NCBI RefSeq assembly: GCF_015550595.1
Contig: NZ_JADNBB010000041.1
Coordinates: 1 to 41,329 of the forward strand
DNA length: 41,329 nt
DNA from: Parabacteroides goldsteinii
GTDB lineage: Bacteria > Bacteroidota > Bacteroidia > Bacteroidales > Tannerellaceae
Reading direction: 5' to 3'
Below, in pieces: positions 15,325 to 25,635 of this stretch (within the stretch, counting starts at the first letter, position 1; each line of letters starts with the position of its first letter). The notes under the pieces are model-generated. The model was not told the DNA's origin, made no database searches, and saw nothing but the letters and a program-made list of their open reading frames with translations. The translations under genes were made by a program, and so were the position numbers.

Positions 15325-16656
15325 TTATGACTTCCGTGCCCGTATAATACCCATTACTTTTCCTTTACCTGAACGGATATAATCCAGTAACGGACGGTTG
15401 GCCGGACAAGTATAACTACAAGAACCGCACTCGATACAGTCGGTTATATAATTCTTTTCTGCCAGATCCCATTCGGTGAATTCTGTTGCATTCATCAGCA
15501 GGGTAGGGTTGAGGCCCATCGGACAAACATTTACGCATTTGGCACAGCGGATGCAATCATATACCGGCTTGCGTACGGATTCCTCCTTAGTCAACAACAG
15601 TACGCCTGAACTACCTTTGGTAACCGGTACTTCCGGGCTGATCAGTGCTTTACCCATCATCGGACCGCCACCGATCACTTTACCTGTGTTTTCAGGGATA
15701 CCGCCGGCCGCTTCAATCAGTGCACTGATCGGTGTGCCCATACGAACCAGGAAGTTGGATGGATTGGCAACCGCCTTACCTGTGACAGTTACGACACGTT
15801 CGAATAACGGTTTGTTTTTCATCACCGCTTCATATACCGCATAAGCTGTACCGACGTTCTGTACAACTGCCCCGGCAGAGATGGGGAGTGCCCCGCTCTT
15901 TACCTGTCGGCGGATCACAGCATCGATCAGCTGCTTTTCACCTCCCTGCGGATATTGTACTTTCAGCGGCATGATCTCGATTCCTTTATAGGCGGCAGCG
16001 AGTTTATCTAAATGAGCGATGGCATCGGGTTTGTTGTTTTCGATACCGATCACAGCCTTTGTTACGTTTACGGCTTTCATCAGCAGTGTAACACCAACCA
16101 GAATCTGCTCTGCTTTTTCCATCATCAATGAGTGGTCGGAAGTCAGATAAGGCTCGCATTCGACGGCATTGATGATAATGATTTCTGCTTTGCTTCCGGG
16201 AGGGGGCATTAGTTTGACCTGTGTCGGGAAAGTTGCACCTCCCAGACCAACGATGCCGGCGGCAGCAATTTTGTCAACAATCTCTTTGGATGGTAGCGGG
16301 CATTCTTTTACGAGTGCCTCGCTGCGATCGATGGATTCTTCCCATTCGTCACCTTCCACATCAATATAAATAGCGGGACGTTTGTATCCGCTAGCGTCGA
16401 GAGCATTGTCTATTTTGTTTACTTTACCGGATACCGACGAGTGGATATTTGCCGATACAAAACCTCCGGCTTTCGCCAGGAGCGTACCTACCTTGACCTG
16501 GTCACCTTTCTTTACCACAGCCTGGGCTGGAGCTCCGATATGCTGGCTCAATGGTATAATGACCTGCTTGGGTATAGCCAGTCCGGTGATTTTCTTTCCG
16601 GCAGACAATTTATTTTCGGGTGGATGTATACCGCCGATTCGAAATGTCCTTAGCAT
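15325..16656 (-). CDS. rnfC: Rnf complex NADH-binding subunit RnfC
   Basis: RnfC is the cytoplasmic-face subunit that binds NAD(H) and FMN and passes electrons through two [4Fe-4S] clusters. The 443-residue protein begins with the family barrel-sandwich start (GGIHPPENK), followed by a Complex I 51-kDa-like nucleotide-binding domain (GLGGATFPTQVKL, INAVECEPYLTSDH, GGGPMMGKAL). Two cluster motifs follow: Cys368, 371, 374 and 378 (CIRCAKCVNVCP), and Cys407, 410, 413 and 417 (CIECGSCSYTCP). The long repetitive tail of enterobacterial RsxC is absent; this compact form is typical of Bacteroidetes and clostridia. Confidence 0.96.
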   Translation of the reverse strand: MLRTFRIGGIHPPENKLSAGKKITGLAIPKQVIIPLSQHIGAPAQAVVKKGDQVKVGTLLAKAGGFVSANIHSSVSGKVNKIDNALDASGYKRPAIYIDVEGDEWEESIDRSEALVKECPLPSKEIVDKIAAAGIVGLGGATFPTQVKLMPPPGSKAEIIIINAVECEPYLTSDHSLMMEKAEQILVGVTLLMKAVNVTKAVIGIENNKPDAIAHLDKLAAAYKGIEIMPLKVQYPQGGEKQLIDAVIRRQVKSGALPISAGAVVQNVGTAYAVYEAVMKNKPLFERVVTVTGKAVANPSNFLVRMGTPISALIEAAGGIPENTGKVIGGGPMMGKALISPEVPVTKGSSGVLLLTKEESVRKPVYDCIRCAKCVNVCPMGLNPTLLMNATEFTEWDLAEKNYITDCIECGSCSYTCPANRPLLDYIRSGKGKVMGIIRARKS

Positions 16657-16668
16657 ACTATTAGATTT

Positions 16669-17616
16669 TTATTTTTGAGTTGTTTCTTCTGTTGTTTTTG
16701 TTTCGGGCGCTGTTGCTGGCGTAGCTTCGGCTTTCGGTGCCGGTGCTGCTTTGGGCGTTACAGGCTTTACTTTGTCGGCGTCCACAGCCGGGGTAGCTTC
16801 TTTACGGGGCGGGAAGTTCAGTTCATGAATGGCTCCGGTAGGACATACGGCTACACATTTGCGGCACAGGCGGCATTTGCGGTAGTCGATGTAAGCCACA
16901 TTGTTTTCAAGTGTGATTGCCTCGAACGGACATTCTTTCACACATTTACCACAACCGATACATGCATTGGCACAAGCTTTCTTGGCAACGCCTCCCTTGT
17001 CTTTATTCACACAGCTTACGAAAATACGGCGTGATTTCGGCCCTTTCTTGCGTAGTTCGATGATATTTTTCGGACAAGCCTTGACACAGGCACCGCAGGA
17101 AGTACATTTGTCCTCTACCACTTCCGGTAGTCCGGTAGTCGGATTGATGTGGATCGCATCGAAAGCACAAACTGTCACACAATCACCAAAGCCCAGGCAA
17201 CCAAATGTACAGTTTGTTTCGCCACCATACAGGGAAGATGCAATGGTACAACTTTGTACGCCATCATAACGGTTGGTACGCGGACGGGCTTCGCAGGTTC
17301 CGTTGCAACGGACAACGGCTACCATCGGTTCGGCTGCTGTAGCTTCCATACCAAGGATGGAGGCGACTTTTCCCATTGTTTCGGCTCCACCGACCGGACA
17401 CAAAAGTCCTTCCAGCGAATCGGCTTTTACGCAGGCAGCAGCAAAGCCACCGCAACCAGGATATCCGCAACCTCCGCAGTTGGCTCCGGGAAGTGCTTCC
17501 TGAACTTGTGCGATACGAGGATCTTCGTATACTTCGAACTTCTTGGAGGCGGCGTAGAGGAATACTGCACCGATGGCTCCAATGGCTCCTAATGAAATAA
17601 CGGCAATTAAAATCAT
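16669..17616 (-). CDS. rnfB: Rnf complex ferredoxin-receiving subunit RnfB, multi-cluster form
   Basis: RnfB accepts electrons from reduced ferredoxin. The 315-residue protein has an N-terminal membrane anchor (1-22) and a Fe-S domain with Cys47, 50, 55 and 73 (NCGGCGYPGCGG). A chain of ferredoxin-type motifs follows: a divergent CTFGCLGFGDCVTVC, then CTSCGACVKACP, CIGCGKCVKECP and CRLCRKCVAVCP. At least five [4Fe-4S] clusters are therefore predicted, as in clostridial-type RnfB and more than in the E. coli protein (192 residues). The last ~50 residues form a Lys/Pro/Ala/Thr-rich low-complexity tail of unknown purpose. It starts 9 bases after rseC. Confidence 0.95.
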   Translation of the reverse strand: MILIAVISLGAIGAIGAVFLYAASKKFEVYEDPRIAQVQEALPGANCGGCGYPGCGGFAAACVKADSLEGLLCPVGGAETMGKVASILGMEATAAEPMVAVVRCNGTCEARPRTNRYDGVQSCTIASSLYGGETNCTFGCLGFGDCVTVCAFDAIHINPTTGLPEVVEDKCTSCGACVKACPKNIIELRKKGPKSRRIFVSCVNKDKGGVAKKACANACIGCGKCVKECPFEAITLENNVAYIDYRKCRLCRKCVAVCPTGAIHELNFPPRKEATPAVDADKVKPVTPKAAPAPKAEATPATAPETKTTEETTQK

Positions 17617-17625
17617 GATATTTGA

Positions 17626-18045
17626 TCAATTAAGTTTTTTCAAGGTAAATATGAATTTTCTTTTTAGTTTTTCGCGTAAAAAGTATAGTATGCAGTAGTA
17701 GGGAACTAATAGTAATAGACCGGTTAACCCGCTGGTTGTTTCGTTCCATTGCAAATAATTTCCTGCTACAATGGCCGCGACTACAATGATCAACGGAAGA
17801 ATGAAGGCCAGTAATACCGCTTGTAGTCCGAGTGAACTCTGACCGCTTAACGTAACTTCTTCGTTTACGTGGAATCTACCGGCGTTGGGATCGTTCACTT
17901 CAATGATTTTCTCTTTCTGGTCGGATGCGCTGCACATACCCTTTGCGTGGCAACCGGAACAGGCCGATTGTTGAATGATCCTGACAAAGATCGTATCGCC
18001 TTCGATCTTTTCGATTCTACCGTTGTGATTGATACTTTCGCTCAT
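17626..18045 (-). CDS. rseC: RseC/MucC-like membrane protein, first gene of the rnf operon
   Basis: The 139-residue protein has the RseC/MucC layout: a small N-terminal beta domain, a cysteine cluster CSGCHAKGMCSASDQ (Cys29, 32 and 38), then two membrane helices (about 70-95 and 103-122) and a basic C-terminal tail. E. coli RseC is linked to sigma-E control and to SoxR reduction together with the Rsx (Rnf) complex. Here it heads the rnf operon directly, supporting a redox partnership with Rnf. The frame is open to 18078, but ATG 18045 (MSESINHNGRIEKIEG) gives the family N-terminus. Confidence 0.9.
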   Translation of the reverse strand: MSESINHNGRIEKIEGDTIFVRIIQQSACSGCHAKGMCSASDQKEKIIEVNDPNAGRFHVNEEVTLSGQSSLGLQAVLLAFILPLIIVVAAIVAGNYLQWNETTSGLTGLLLLVPYYCILYFLREKLKRKFIFTLKKLN

Positions 18046-18075
18046 GTTTGTAATCTCGACATTGCAAAACCAGGG

Positions 18076-18083
18076 CAAAAGTA
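18076..18083 (-). promoter_or_regulatory. Probable -7 box of the rseC-rnf operon
   Basis: On the - strand this reads TACTTTTG, matching TAnnTTTG, 30 bases before the rseC ATG. I found no -33 TTG at the expected 19-21 base spacing (nearest is about 30), so the assignment is tentative. The 100-base gap to the upstream gene is the only sizeable one in the cluster. Confidence 0.4.
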
Positions 18084-18145
18084 AGGATTATTTAGATAAT
18101 ATGTCACGATTAACAAAGTTTATTACAGAAATAATTGAGCTTTAC

Positions 18146-19687
18146 TTACCATTTGTAATTAAAACCAAAGCTCAAGAGTTCATTGATCTGTAAATAACTG
18201 TCGAAGTCTTCGTTTTTCGCGATTCCGTCGTCATAACGTAAGTTAAGTGAAATGATGGTTGAGAAGAATCGGCTGATCGCCATATTCAGTCGGTTTTCAA
18301 ATTCACCCTGGATACGTTTGTAGTCTGTCATATAATACAGGCGGGAATACCAGATGATATTCCGGCTAAACTGAAATGTCATAGTTGCATTGACGGTAGA
18401 ACCGAATAAACTTTGCTTGTACGGGAATTCTTCCTGGCCCTTTTTTTTCTGGAAATGACGACCCAAGTCGATATCTTTATCTAATGTACGTACGTACGTA
18501 TAAGATAAAGGTGCGAGGTTGGCACTTAAAGTTACTTTTTTATGTTTTGACGACGCGAATGTTTTATCTAGGTCGTATTTCATACCGAGACCGATATTGA
18601 TACTGAAAGGAGAGAGCAGTCCGGCTAGCTTAACATCCTGGTTTTCTGCATAACTGCTGAATAGCTGGGTTTTGAAATCCACATCCAGTGTATAGTACCA
18701 CTTATTGAACGCTTTATAACCTAAGTTGCTATAAATACGGAACACATCATCTCCGACTTTATAGTCACGTAATGTGTCTTTAGGTGCTGTATATAAGTTA
18801 TTCTTTATTTCGAGCGAGTTCGTAAACTTTATTTTATCCTTATTATAATTAAATGTAAACAGTTCACGGTTTGTCAGGTTCAGCGTACTTACACCTCCTT
18901 TATGCCAGTTGGGGGAGATATAGTTTTGTGCAAACTGAATAGCACTTTCAAAATGAGAAGTCCAGTAGCGTATTTCCGGAATGAATTTTACCGGGGCATC
19001 TACGTCGCTGAAATCGGCTTCGCTTTCTATTTTGATTAGTTCCGGTTCGTAATGGGTTTTCTTGATTACTTTGGCTATAACTTTATCCTGAGGTAGGTCT
19101 CTCATCGAATAACGGAAGTAATCCGGATAGTTCGATTGTACATATTTATATGCTTTGTCTTCTATCTCCTTTTTCAACTCTTCCTGCTTGAATAAAGTAT
19201 CGGGAGTGAACGGTAAAGGTAACTGTTCATTCTTTACCCAGAAGTTTTCTTTATAAAATGTAAGATCCTTCGGTAATAGTTCGCCTTTAAACACGATCGG
19301 CAAGAACAACGGGTTGACGATCACTGTATCGCGAAAGGTCATATTATTATCGAATATGGTAGAGGCGTCACGTACCAGGCGGGCCCAGTACATGGCTTCA
19401 TCAGATATTTCCACTTCGTCCTTTTTAAGGAAACGAAGTAGATTCTCATTGGGTACGACCGGAGCGGAATACGACCGGTTCTGTTTTTCGAACTGTCCTC
19501 GCAGACTTATGATATTGTCCAGGTCCGGATCTTCTATTTCAATCATGGGGATAGTATCCGGTGCGTCACGTTGTGTTGTATTATTATTGACATTAGTTCC
19601 GGTAATAACAACCTTTTCCTGCGCTTCTGCCAGGCTTGCCAGTGATGTAAATATAGAAAACAAAATGAAGTACCTCTTGATAACCAT
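18146..19687 (-). CDS. Exported DUF3078-like protein, probable outer-membrane beta-barrel
   Basis: The 513-residue protein has a Sec signal peptide (cleavage near SLAEA/QEKV). A non-repetitive, Pro- and charge-rich segment runs to about residue 230. The C-terminal half is made of alternating short beta-strands (WHKGGVSTLNLTNRELFTFN, YNKDKIKFTNSLEIKNNLY, FNKWYYTLDVDFKTQLFSSY) and ends in FGFNYKW, an aromatic C-terminus typical of outer-membrane barrels. The W-x-KGG block resembles DUF3078 proteins, which are common in Bacteroidetes and lack a known function. It is encoded upstream of rseC with a 100-base gap. The coding strand has an A8 run (18441-18448) and 3.5 copies of a 4-base repeat (18486-18500). 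Confidence 0.82.
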   Translation of the reverse strand: MVIKRYFILFSIFTSLASLAEAQEKVVITGTNVNNNTTQRDAPDTIPMIEIEDPDLDNIISLRGQFEKQNRSYSAPVVPNENLLRFLKKDEVEISDEAMYWARLVRDASTIFDNNMTFRDTVIVNPLFLPIVFKGELLPKDLTFYKENFWVKNEQLPLPFTPDTLFKQEELKKEIEDKAYKYVQSNYPDYFRYSMRDLPQDKVIAKVIKKTHYEPELIKIESEADFSDVDAPVKFIPEIRYWTSHFESAIQFAQNYISPNWHKGGVSTLNLTNRELFTFNYNKDKIKFTNSLEIKNNLYTAPKDTLRDYKVGDDVFRIYSNLGYKAFNKWYYTLDVDFKTQLFSSYAENQDVKLAGLLSPFSINIGLGMKYDLDKTFASSKHKKVTLSANLAPLSYTYVRTLDKDIDLGRHFQKKKGQEEFPYKQSLFGSTVNATMTFQFSRNIIWYSRLYYMTDYKRIQGEFENRLNMAISRFFSTIISLNLRYDDGIAKNEDFDSYLQINELLSFGFNYKW

Positions 19688-19848
19688 AATACCTTATATT
19701 TTACACTCTTTAAGTATCTAGGGTGCGAAATTAGATAAAAAGTATGAGATGTGCTAATCTTTTACATGATATAACAATCTTAACTTATCTGTTTTTATAA
19801 CGGGTAGTTAAACAAAATGTTATGTAAGTCAGAACTTTATATGCTGAT

Positions 19849-19936
19849 GCCTTTCAACTAAGTTTTATATACCTTTCAACTAAATGTTTTGTTACCTAAA
19901 ACTATTATTTTTTATGCATACAACTAAGTATAAGGT
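19849..19936. repeat. Degenerate 22-bp tandem array, four units
   Basis: AACTA recurs at 19856, 19878, 19900 and 19922, exactly 22 bp apart. Units one and two share CCTTTCAACTAA in full (19850-19861 and 19872-19883), unit three keeps ACCT and AACTA, and unit four keeps CAACTAAG. Each core sits at unit positions 8-12. The array abuts and overlaps the 23-bp array on its right. Confidence 0.6.
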
Positions 19937-20020
19937 GTACTACTTATTATCTATTAGCTGTACTACATATATTATATAACATGTACTATATATATATTAT
20001 AAGGTGTACAGATTATTATA
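19929..20020. repeat. Degenerate 23-bp tandem array, four units
   Basis: GTAC recurs at 19937, 19960, 19983 and 20006, exactly 23 bp apart. In all four units TAT is at unit positions 1-3, A at 5 and TGTAC at 8-12, with an A/T tail. Units one and four share ATAAGGTGTAC in full (19930-19940 and 19999-20009). The core is partly palindromic. Function is unknown: protein-binding array, transcription control or remnant. Confidence 0.7.
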
Positions 20021-20166
20021 TGTATATCCTATTACTGATGAATACTGAGTTGTAATCCGGTTGTTAGTTTTATGGGAAGCGAGAAATAGTTTTCATGCAT
20101 GTAGTATTTACCGGATGCCTATGCGGTTGTTTGTATTAAATTAGGGTCGAAAAAACTTCCATACCC

Positions 20167-20196
20167 TTGTCGTCTGAATGAAAATGACTAACTTTG
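20167..20196 (+). promoter_or_regulatory. Promoter of pyrG-yidC
   Basis: TTG at 20167-20169 and TAACTTTG at 20189-20196, with a 19-base spacer, match the Bacteroidetes -33/-7 consensus. Transcription should start near 20203, leaving a leader of about 45 bases. Confidence 0.65.
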
Positions 20197-20234
20197 CGGT
20201 TTCGAAATGCAAGTGAGCAATTAAAGATAATTAA

Positions 20235-21851
<1,617 letters not shown>

Positions 21852-21862
21852 GAACGTTATAG

Positions 21863-23758
21863 ATGGATAAAAACACATTATTAGGTTTTCTGCTTATTGG
21901 TATTGTTTTATTTGCATTTAGCTGGTTGAACAAACCGACGCCTGAGCAGTTGGAAGCGCAGCGCCGTTATCAGGACTCAATCGCTCAGATTGAACTGACC
22001 AAACAGCTTGATATGCAAAAAGAAGATAGCAAAAGCATAGCTGATAACTCTTTCGATAATTTGCCGGACTCTGTGAGAGAGGCCCGGCTGAAAAGTAATT
22101 TCGGAGTATTTGCCGATGCAATGACAGGTACCGACGATGTTACTGTTTTGGAAAATAGCCTCATTGAACTTCATGTCAGCAATAAAGGGGGACGTATCTC
22201 TTACGCTCGTCTGAAAGATTATACAACGTACGATGATAAGCCGCTGGTTCTTTTCGAAGGAAAAGATGCATCGCTCGATTTTACGTTGGTGACGGCTACT
22301 AACCGTGTATTGAATACCGGTGAAATGTATTTTACTCCGGTAAAGACACAAGATCCGAATCAGTTGATCATGCGTCTGAATACCGGTGAGGGTAGTTCGC
22401 TGGACTTTATCTATACGATCAAGCCGGACGACTATATGGTCCAGTTCGATATTAAAGGTTCCGGCCTGAACGGCGTACTGGCTCCAAGCACAACCGCTTT
22501 GGATATGGTCTGGAAACAAAAGATCCGCCAGCAGGAACAAGGTATCAAGTATGAAAACAGATATACTGCTTTGTATTATAAATTTCTGGCCGATGGCGTA
22601 GAGCAGTTGAGCGAAAGTAAAAGTGAAGATAAGAAGGTATCGGGCCGTCTGAAATGGATCGGTTATAAAGATAAGTTCTTCTCGTCTGTAATGATTTCCG
22701 GAGAAGGTTTCGAAAGTGCGACTTTCGATTCAAAGATGGTTGAGGCAGACGGTATCGTAAAAGAATTTAAGACTGCGACAGCTGTTCCTTTCGACCTGAG
22801 AGGAAATGAAGCAACGAGATTCCGTTATTTCTTCGGACCGAATAGTTATACCTTGTTGAAATCATTTGATAAAGACGTCCCTTCAGATGACCAGTTGGAT
22901 CTGGAACGTCTGGTTCCGCTGGGTGCAAGCGTATTCCGTTGGGTGAACCAGTATTTCGTTATTCCGATGTTCGACTTTCTGGGAAAATATATCAGCAGTT
23001 ATGGTCTGATCATTTTCCTGATGACCATTATCGTGAAGTTGATCTTATTCCCGCTGACGTATAAATCTTATATGTCGTCTGCCAAGATGCGTGTACTTCG
23101 TCCGCAGGTAGAAGAACTGAATGCGAAGTATCCGGGGCAGGATAAGGCCGTGGAACGTCAGCGTGCGACAATGGAGCTGTATAGCAGGGCCGGGGCGAGT
23201 CCGATGGCCGGGTGTATCCCGATGTTGTTGCAGATGCCGGTGTTGATCGCCTTGTTCATGTTCTTCCCGTCGGCTATCGAGCTGCGTCAGCAGAGTTTCC
23301 TTTGGGCGCATGACTTGTCTACCTATGATGCGATCTTCAGCTGGAATAAATATATTCCTATTATCACTCCGTATTTCGGTAACCATATCAGTTTGTTCTG
23401 CGTACTGATGACGGCAACTAATATCGTATATACGAAATATAATATGGAAATGACCAATACCGGACAACAGCAGATGCCTGGTATGAAGGCTATGATGTAT
23501 ATGATGCCGCTGATGTTCCTGGTGTTCTTTAACCAGTATGCGTCAGGTTTGACTTATTATTACTTCATTTCTACATTGATCACGATCGTTCAGACATTAG
23601 TCTTCCGTTATACGATCAATGAAGATAAGTTGCTGGCCAAGCTGGAGGCAAACAAGAAGAAACCGCAGAAAAAATCAGGTTTCATGAAACGTTTGGAAGA
23701 AGCGCAACGTGCTCAGCAGGAACAATTAAAGAAACAAAAACAGCAGAAAAAGAGATAA
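21863..23758 (+). CDS. yidC: Membrane protein insertase YidC
   Basis: YidC inserts and folds inner-membrane proteins, alone or with SecYEG. The 631-residue protein has the Gram-negative layout: an N-terminal helix (about 5-20), a large periplasmic beta-domain (about 60-350), the conserved five-helix core beginning near VIPMFDFLGKYISSYGLIIF with the cytoplasmic hairpin (KMRVLRPQVEELNAKYPGQ), and a Lys/Gln-rich C-terminal tail that could contact ribosomes. It lacks the usual rpmH-rnpA neighbourhood and instead follows pyrG, an arrangement I regard as normal for Bacteroidales. A terminator follows at 23780. Confidence 0.97.
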   Translation: MDKNTLLGFLLIGIVLFAFSWLNKPTPEQLEAQRRYQDSIAQIELTKQLDMQKEDSKSIADNSFDNLPDSVREARLKSNFGVFADAMTGTDDVTVLENSLIELHVSNKGGRISYARLKDYTTYDDKPLVLFEGKDASLDFTLVTATNRVLNTGEMYFTPVKTQDPNQLIMRLNTGEGSSLDFIYTIKPDDYMVQFDIKGSGLNGVLAPSTTALDMVWKQKIRQQEQGIKYENRYTALYYKFLADGVEQLSESKSEDKKVSGRLKWIGYKDKFFSSVMISGEGFESATFDSKMVEADGIVKEFKTATAVPFDLRGNEATRFRYFFGPNSYTLLKSFDKDVPSDDQLDLERLVPLGASVFRWVNQYFVIPMFDFLGKYISSYGLIIFLMTIIVKLILFPLTYKSYMSSAKMRVLRPQVEELNAKYPGQDKAVERQRATMELYSRAGASPMAGCIPMLLQMPVLIALFMFFPSAIELRQQSFLWAHDLSTYDAIFSWNKYIPIITPYFGNHISLFCVLMTATNIVYTKYNMEMTNTGQQQMPGMKAMMYMMPLMFLVFFNQYASGLTYYYFISTLITIVQTLVFRYTINEDKLLAKLEANKKKPQKKSGFMKRLEEAQRAQQEQLKKQKQQKKR

Positions 23759-23779
23759 AGATCTTTTTGTTTCTATAAA

Positions 23780-23826
23780 AGAAAAAGGTGTGTCGACCCG
23801 GAAGGTCAGGCGCACCTTTTCTTTTT
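23780..23826 (+). terminator. Terminator after pyrG-yidC
   Basis: GAAAAAGGTGTG (23781-23792) pairs with CGCACCTTTTC (23811-23821), with one bulged A and an inner GACC/GGTC helix, followed by TTTTTC. It lies 22 bases after the yidC stop. Confidence 0.8.
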
Positions 23827-24028
23827 CTTAAAGTTGAAGATGTTAATAAAAAATTGCATATTTTGATCAGGTTGTTGAATTTTAATGCCTGGGAGAGAGT
23901 TTTGTCGTTTTATATTCATATATTTGCAATATTAGGTTATTGGTCAACGTGTGGTTGTTTGGTTGTTGTTGACGACTTTTGAGGATTACGACAGGATCTT
24001 GTTTTATCGTTTCTAAAAAATACATAAG

Positions 24029-24862
24029 ATGAGTAAGAAGGAAAAGCTTTTACAAGGAGTTGTAACTGGGGTCTTTGTATTATCATGTATCATTTTTTTC
24101 CAGTTTTTCGGTTCGGAACATTTGTTTGAAAAGGAGCAGGTCGTTGACTTATCGTCGCTATCTGGTGCTGTGTCCGAATGTCAGGGTAAACCGGCATTGC
24201 TGGCCTGTTCTTTGGCTAAAATACTCTCATCTTTAATGGTTCCTATCGGTGGGGGTGCCTTGTTGATTGCTCTTATCCTGTTGTTAGAGTGGTGGGCTTT
24301 CACTTATATATTGAAACGTTTTCATGTAGGAGAGATGGCTTTTTTATATGCCTTGCTGCCTGTCGTGTTGGAGTGGGGGACTTATTGCAGTCAGAGGTAT
24401 CATCTGGCTTCTATCTTATCGCTGGTGATTGTTTTATTATTGTTTTGTGGCTATATGACTATTAAGAATAAACTGTTGTCGATGCTGATAGGGTTTGCCT
24501 TATTGTTTATAGTGTATGCACTGGTTGGTAGCAGGCTGTTCATTTTCGTCATTCTGGTTTTGCTGTATGAAGCGGAGATAGGGGAAAAAAGATGGGTGTA
24601 CTGGGCTTTACTATTGATAACAGGGATTGTTTTGCCTGAATTTCTTAAAAGTGTATATGGGCTTTCGGAAGCAGATGCATATCAATATCCCAATCCATGG
24701 CTTCCGGCCTTCTTTCCGGCTATAACAATTGCTTCCGTATTGGTTATTACACAGTTCAAGGCAATCCGGCATTTGCCTGCCAACGTATGGTCAGTATCTA
24801 TTATGTCCGGACTGCTGGTGTTATTTGTTATAGTTTCTGTTTTTAGCCATGCTGTTCCCTAA
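24029..24862 (+). CDS. Unknown polytopic membrane protein, possibly DUF6057-like N-terminal part
   Basis: The 277-residue protein has around nine hydrophobic segments (approximately 8-28, 65-95, 103-120, 126-146, 149-184 as two, 188-205, 226-243 and 252-273) and one extracytoplasmic loop (29-64). The pattern in its first 80 residues (EHLFEKEQ, then [17 protein letters not shown]) reminds me of the membrane half of DUF6057 proteins of Bacteroidetes, which are about twice as long. If that is right, this copy lacks the soluble C-terminal half. Its last 20 bases overlap the 3' end of convergent kdsB. A TATATTTG -7-like box (23919-23926) lies upstream. I do not recognise a function. Confidence 0.75.
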   Translation: MSKKEKLLQGVVTGVFVLSCIIFFQFFGSEHLFEKEQVVDLSSLSGAVSECQGKPALLACSLAKILSSLMVPIGGGALLIALILLLEWWAFTYILKRFHVGEMAFLYALLPVVLEWGTYCSQRYHLASILSLVIVLLLFCGYMTIKNKLLSMLIGFALLFIVYALVGSRLFIFVILVLLYEAEIGEKRWVYWALLLITGIVLPEFLKSVYGLSEADAYQYPNPWLPAFFPAITIASVLVITQFKAIRHLPANVWSVSIMSGLLVLFVIVSVFSHAVP

Positions 24863-25601
24863 GGAAAGCCAGAGCTTTTTCCATGTCTTCCGGCGTGTCG
24901 ATACCGATCGTTTCCTGTGAAGTGATGCCGACTTTTATTTTATATCCGTTTTCAAGCCATCGGAGCTGTTCCAGGCTTTCGGCCAGTTCGAGCGGTGATT
25001 GTGGCAGGCCGGTAATTTCTTTTAATGTATCGGTGCGGTAGGCGTATAATCCGATATGTTTATAATAGGTGTGATTGGGCAGCCATTCCTGATAGTTCTT
25101 GCCTCTCATGTAGGGGATAATCGAACGGCTGAAGTACATGGCTTCACTGTTCTTATTCAGGACAACTTTCGGTGAGTTGGCATTGAATAGCATCGTTTCG
25201 AAGTCATCGTCCGGACGGAATGGTTTCACCAGAGTGGCGATTTGTGTGTCGGCATTCGAAAAACAAGCTTTCAATGTGTTTATTTGTTCCGGATGGATGA
25301 AAGGCTCGTCTCCTTGGATATTGACGATTACGTCGTAACCTTCACCTACTTTTGTATAAGCTTCGTAACAACGGTCTGTCCCGCTTCGGTGTTGATCGGA
25401 AGTCATAACAACTTCTCCGCCGAAAGACTTTACGGCAACTTCAATGCGGTCATCGTCAGTTGCAACGCATACTGCATCCAGAACATCTTTTACTTGTTCG
25501 TAAACACGTTGTATCATAGGCTTTCCGGCCATATCAGCCAAAGGCTTTCCCGGAAAGCGGGTTGAGGCATATCTTGCCGGTATTATTCCGATAAATTTCA
25601 T
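24843..25601 (-). CDS. kdsB: 3-deoxy-manno-octulosonate cytidylyltransferase KdsB
   Basis: KdsB activates KDO with CTP, giving CMP-KDO for the lipid A inner core in the cytoplasm. The 252-residue protein shows the family start [25 protein letters not shown] with the nucleotide-binding Arg/Lys residues, followed by [21 protein letters not shown] and NIQGDEPFI, which hold substrate and Mg2+. Length is normal (248 in E. coli). It lies 34 bases downstream of the antiporter gene and is probably cotranscribed with it. Its 3' end overlaps the convergent membrane-protein gene by 20 bases. Confidence 0.96.
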   Translation of the reverse strand: MKFIGIIPARYASTRFPGKPLADMAGKPMIQRVYEQVKDVLDAVCVATDDDRIEVAVKSFGGEVVMTSDQHRSGTDRCYEAYTKVGEGYDVIVNIQGDEPFIHPEQINTLKACFSNADTQIATLVKPFRPDDDFETMLFNANSPKVVLNKNSEAMYFSRSIIPYMRGKNYQEWLPNHTYYKHIGLYAYRTDTLKEITGLPQSPLELAESLEQLRWLENGYKIKVGITSQETIGIDTPEDMEKALAFLREQHG

Positions 25602-25635
25602 ACTCCGGTTATTTATTTGTTTATTTATTAAATCG

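Noticed and set aside
18441-18500. Phase-variable tract in the DUF3078-like gene (A8 run and 4-base repeat)
   Set aside because: Both tracts are short and the reading frame is intact; slippage at this length would be rare and nothing else points to phase variation.
19849-20020. CRISPR array
   Set aside because: Repeats are contiguous and degenerate, with no unique spacers and no cas genes nearby.
23788-23982. Small 64-codon ORF after yidC
   Set aside because: It begins inside the terminator hairpin and shows no coding character or family similarity.
24843-24862. Frameshift or assembly error joining kdsB and the membrane protein gene
   Set aside because: KdsB keeps its normal length and ending, so the overlap looks genuine, though the membrane gene may be truncated.
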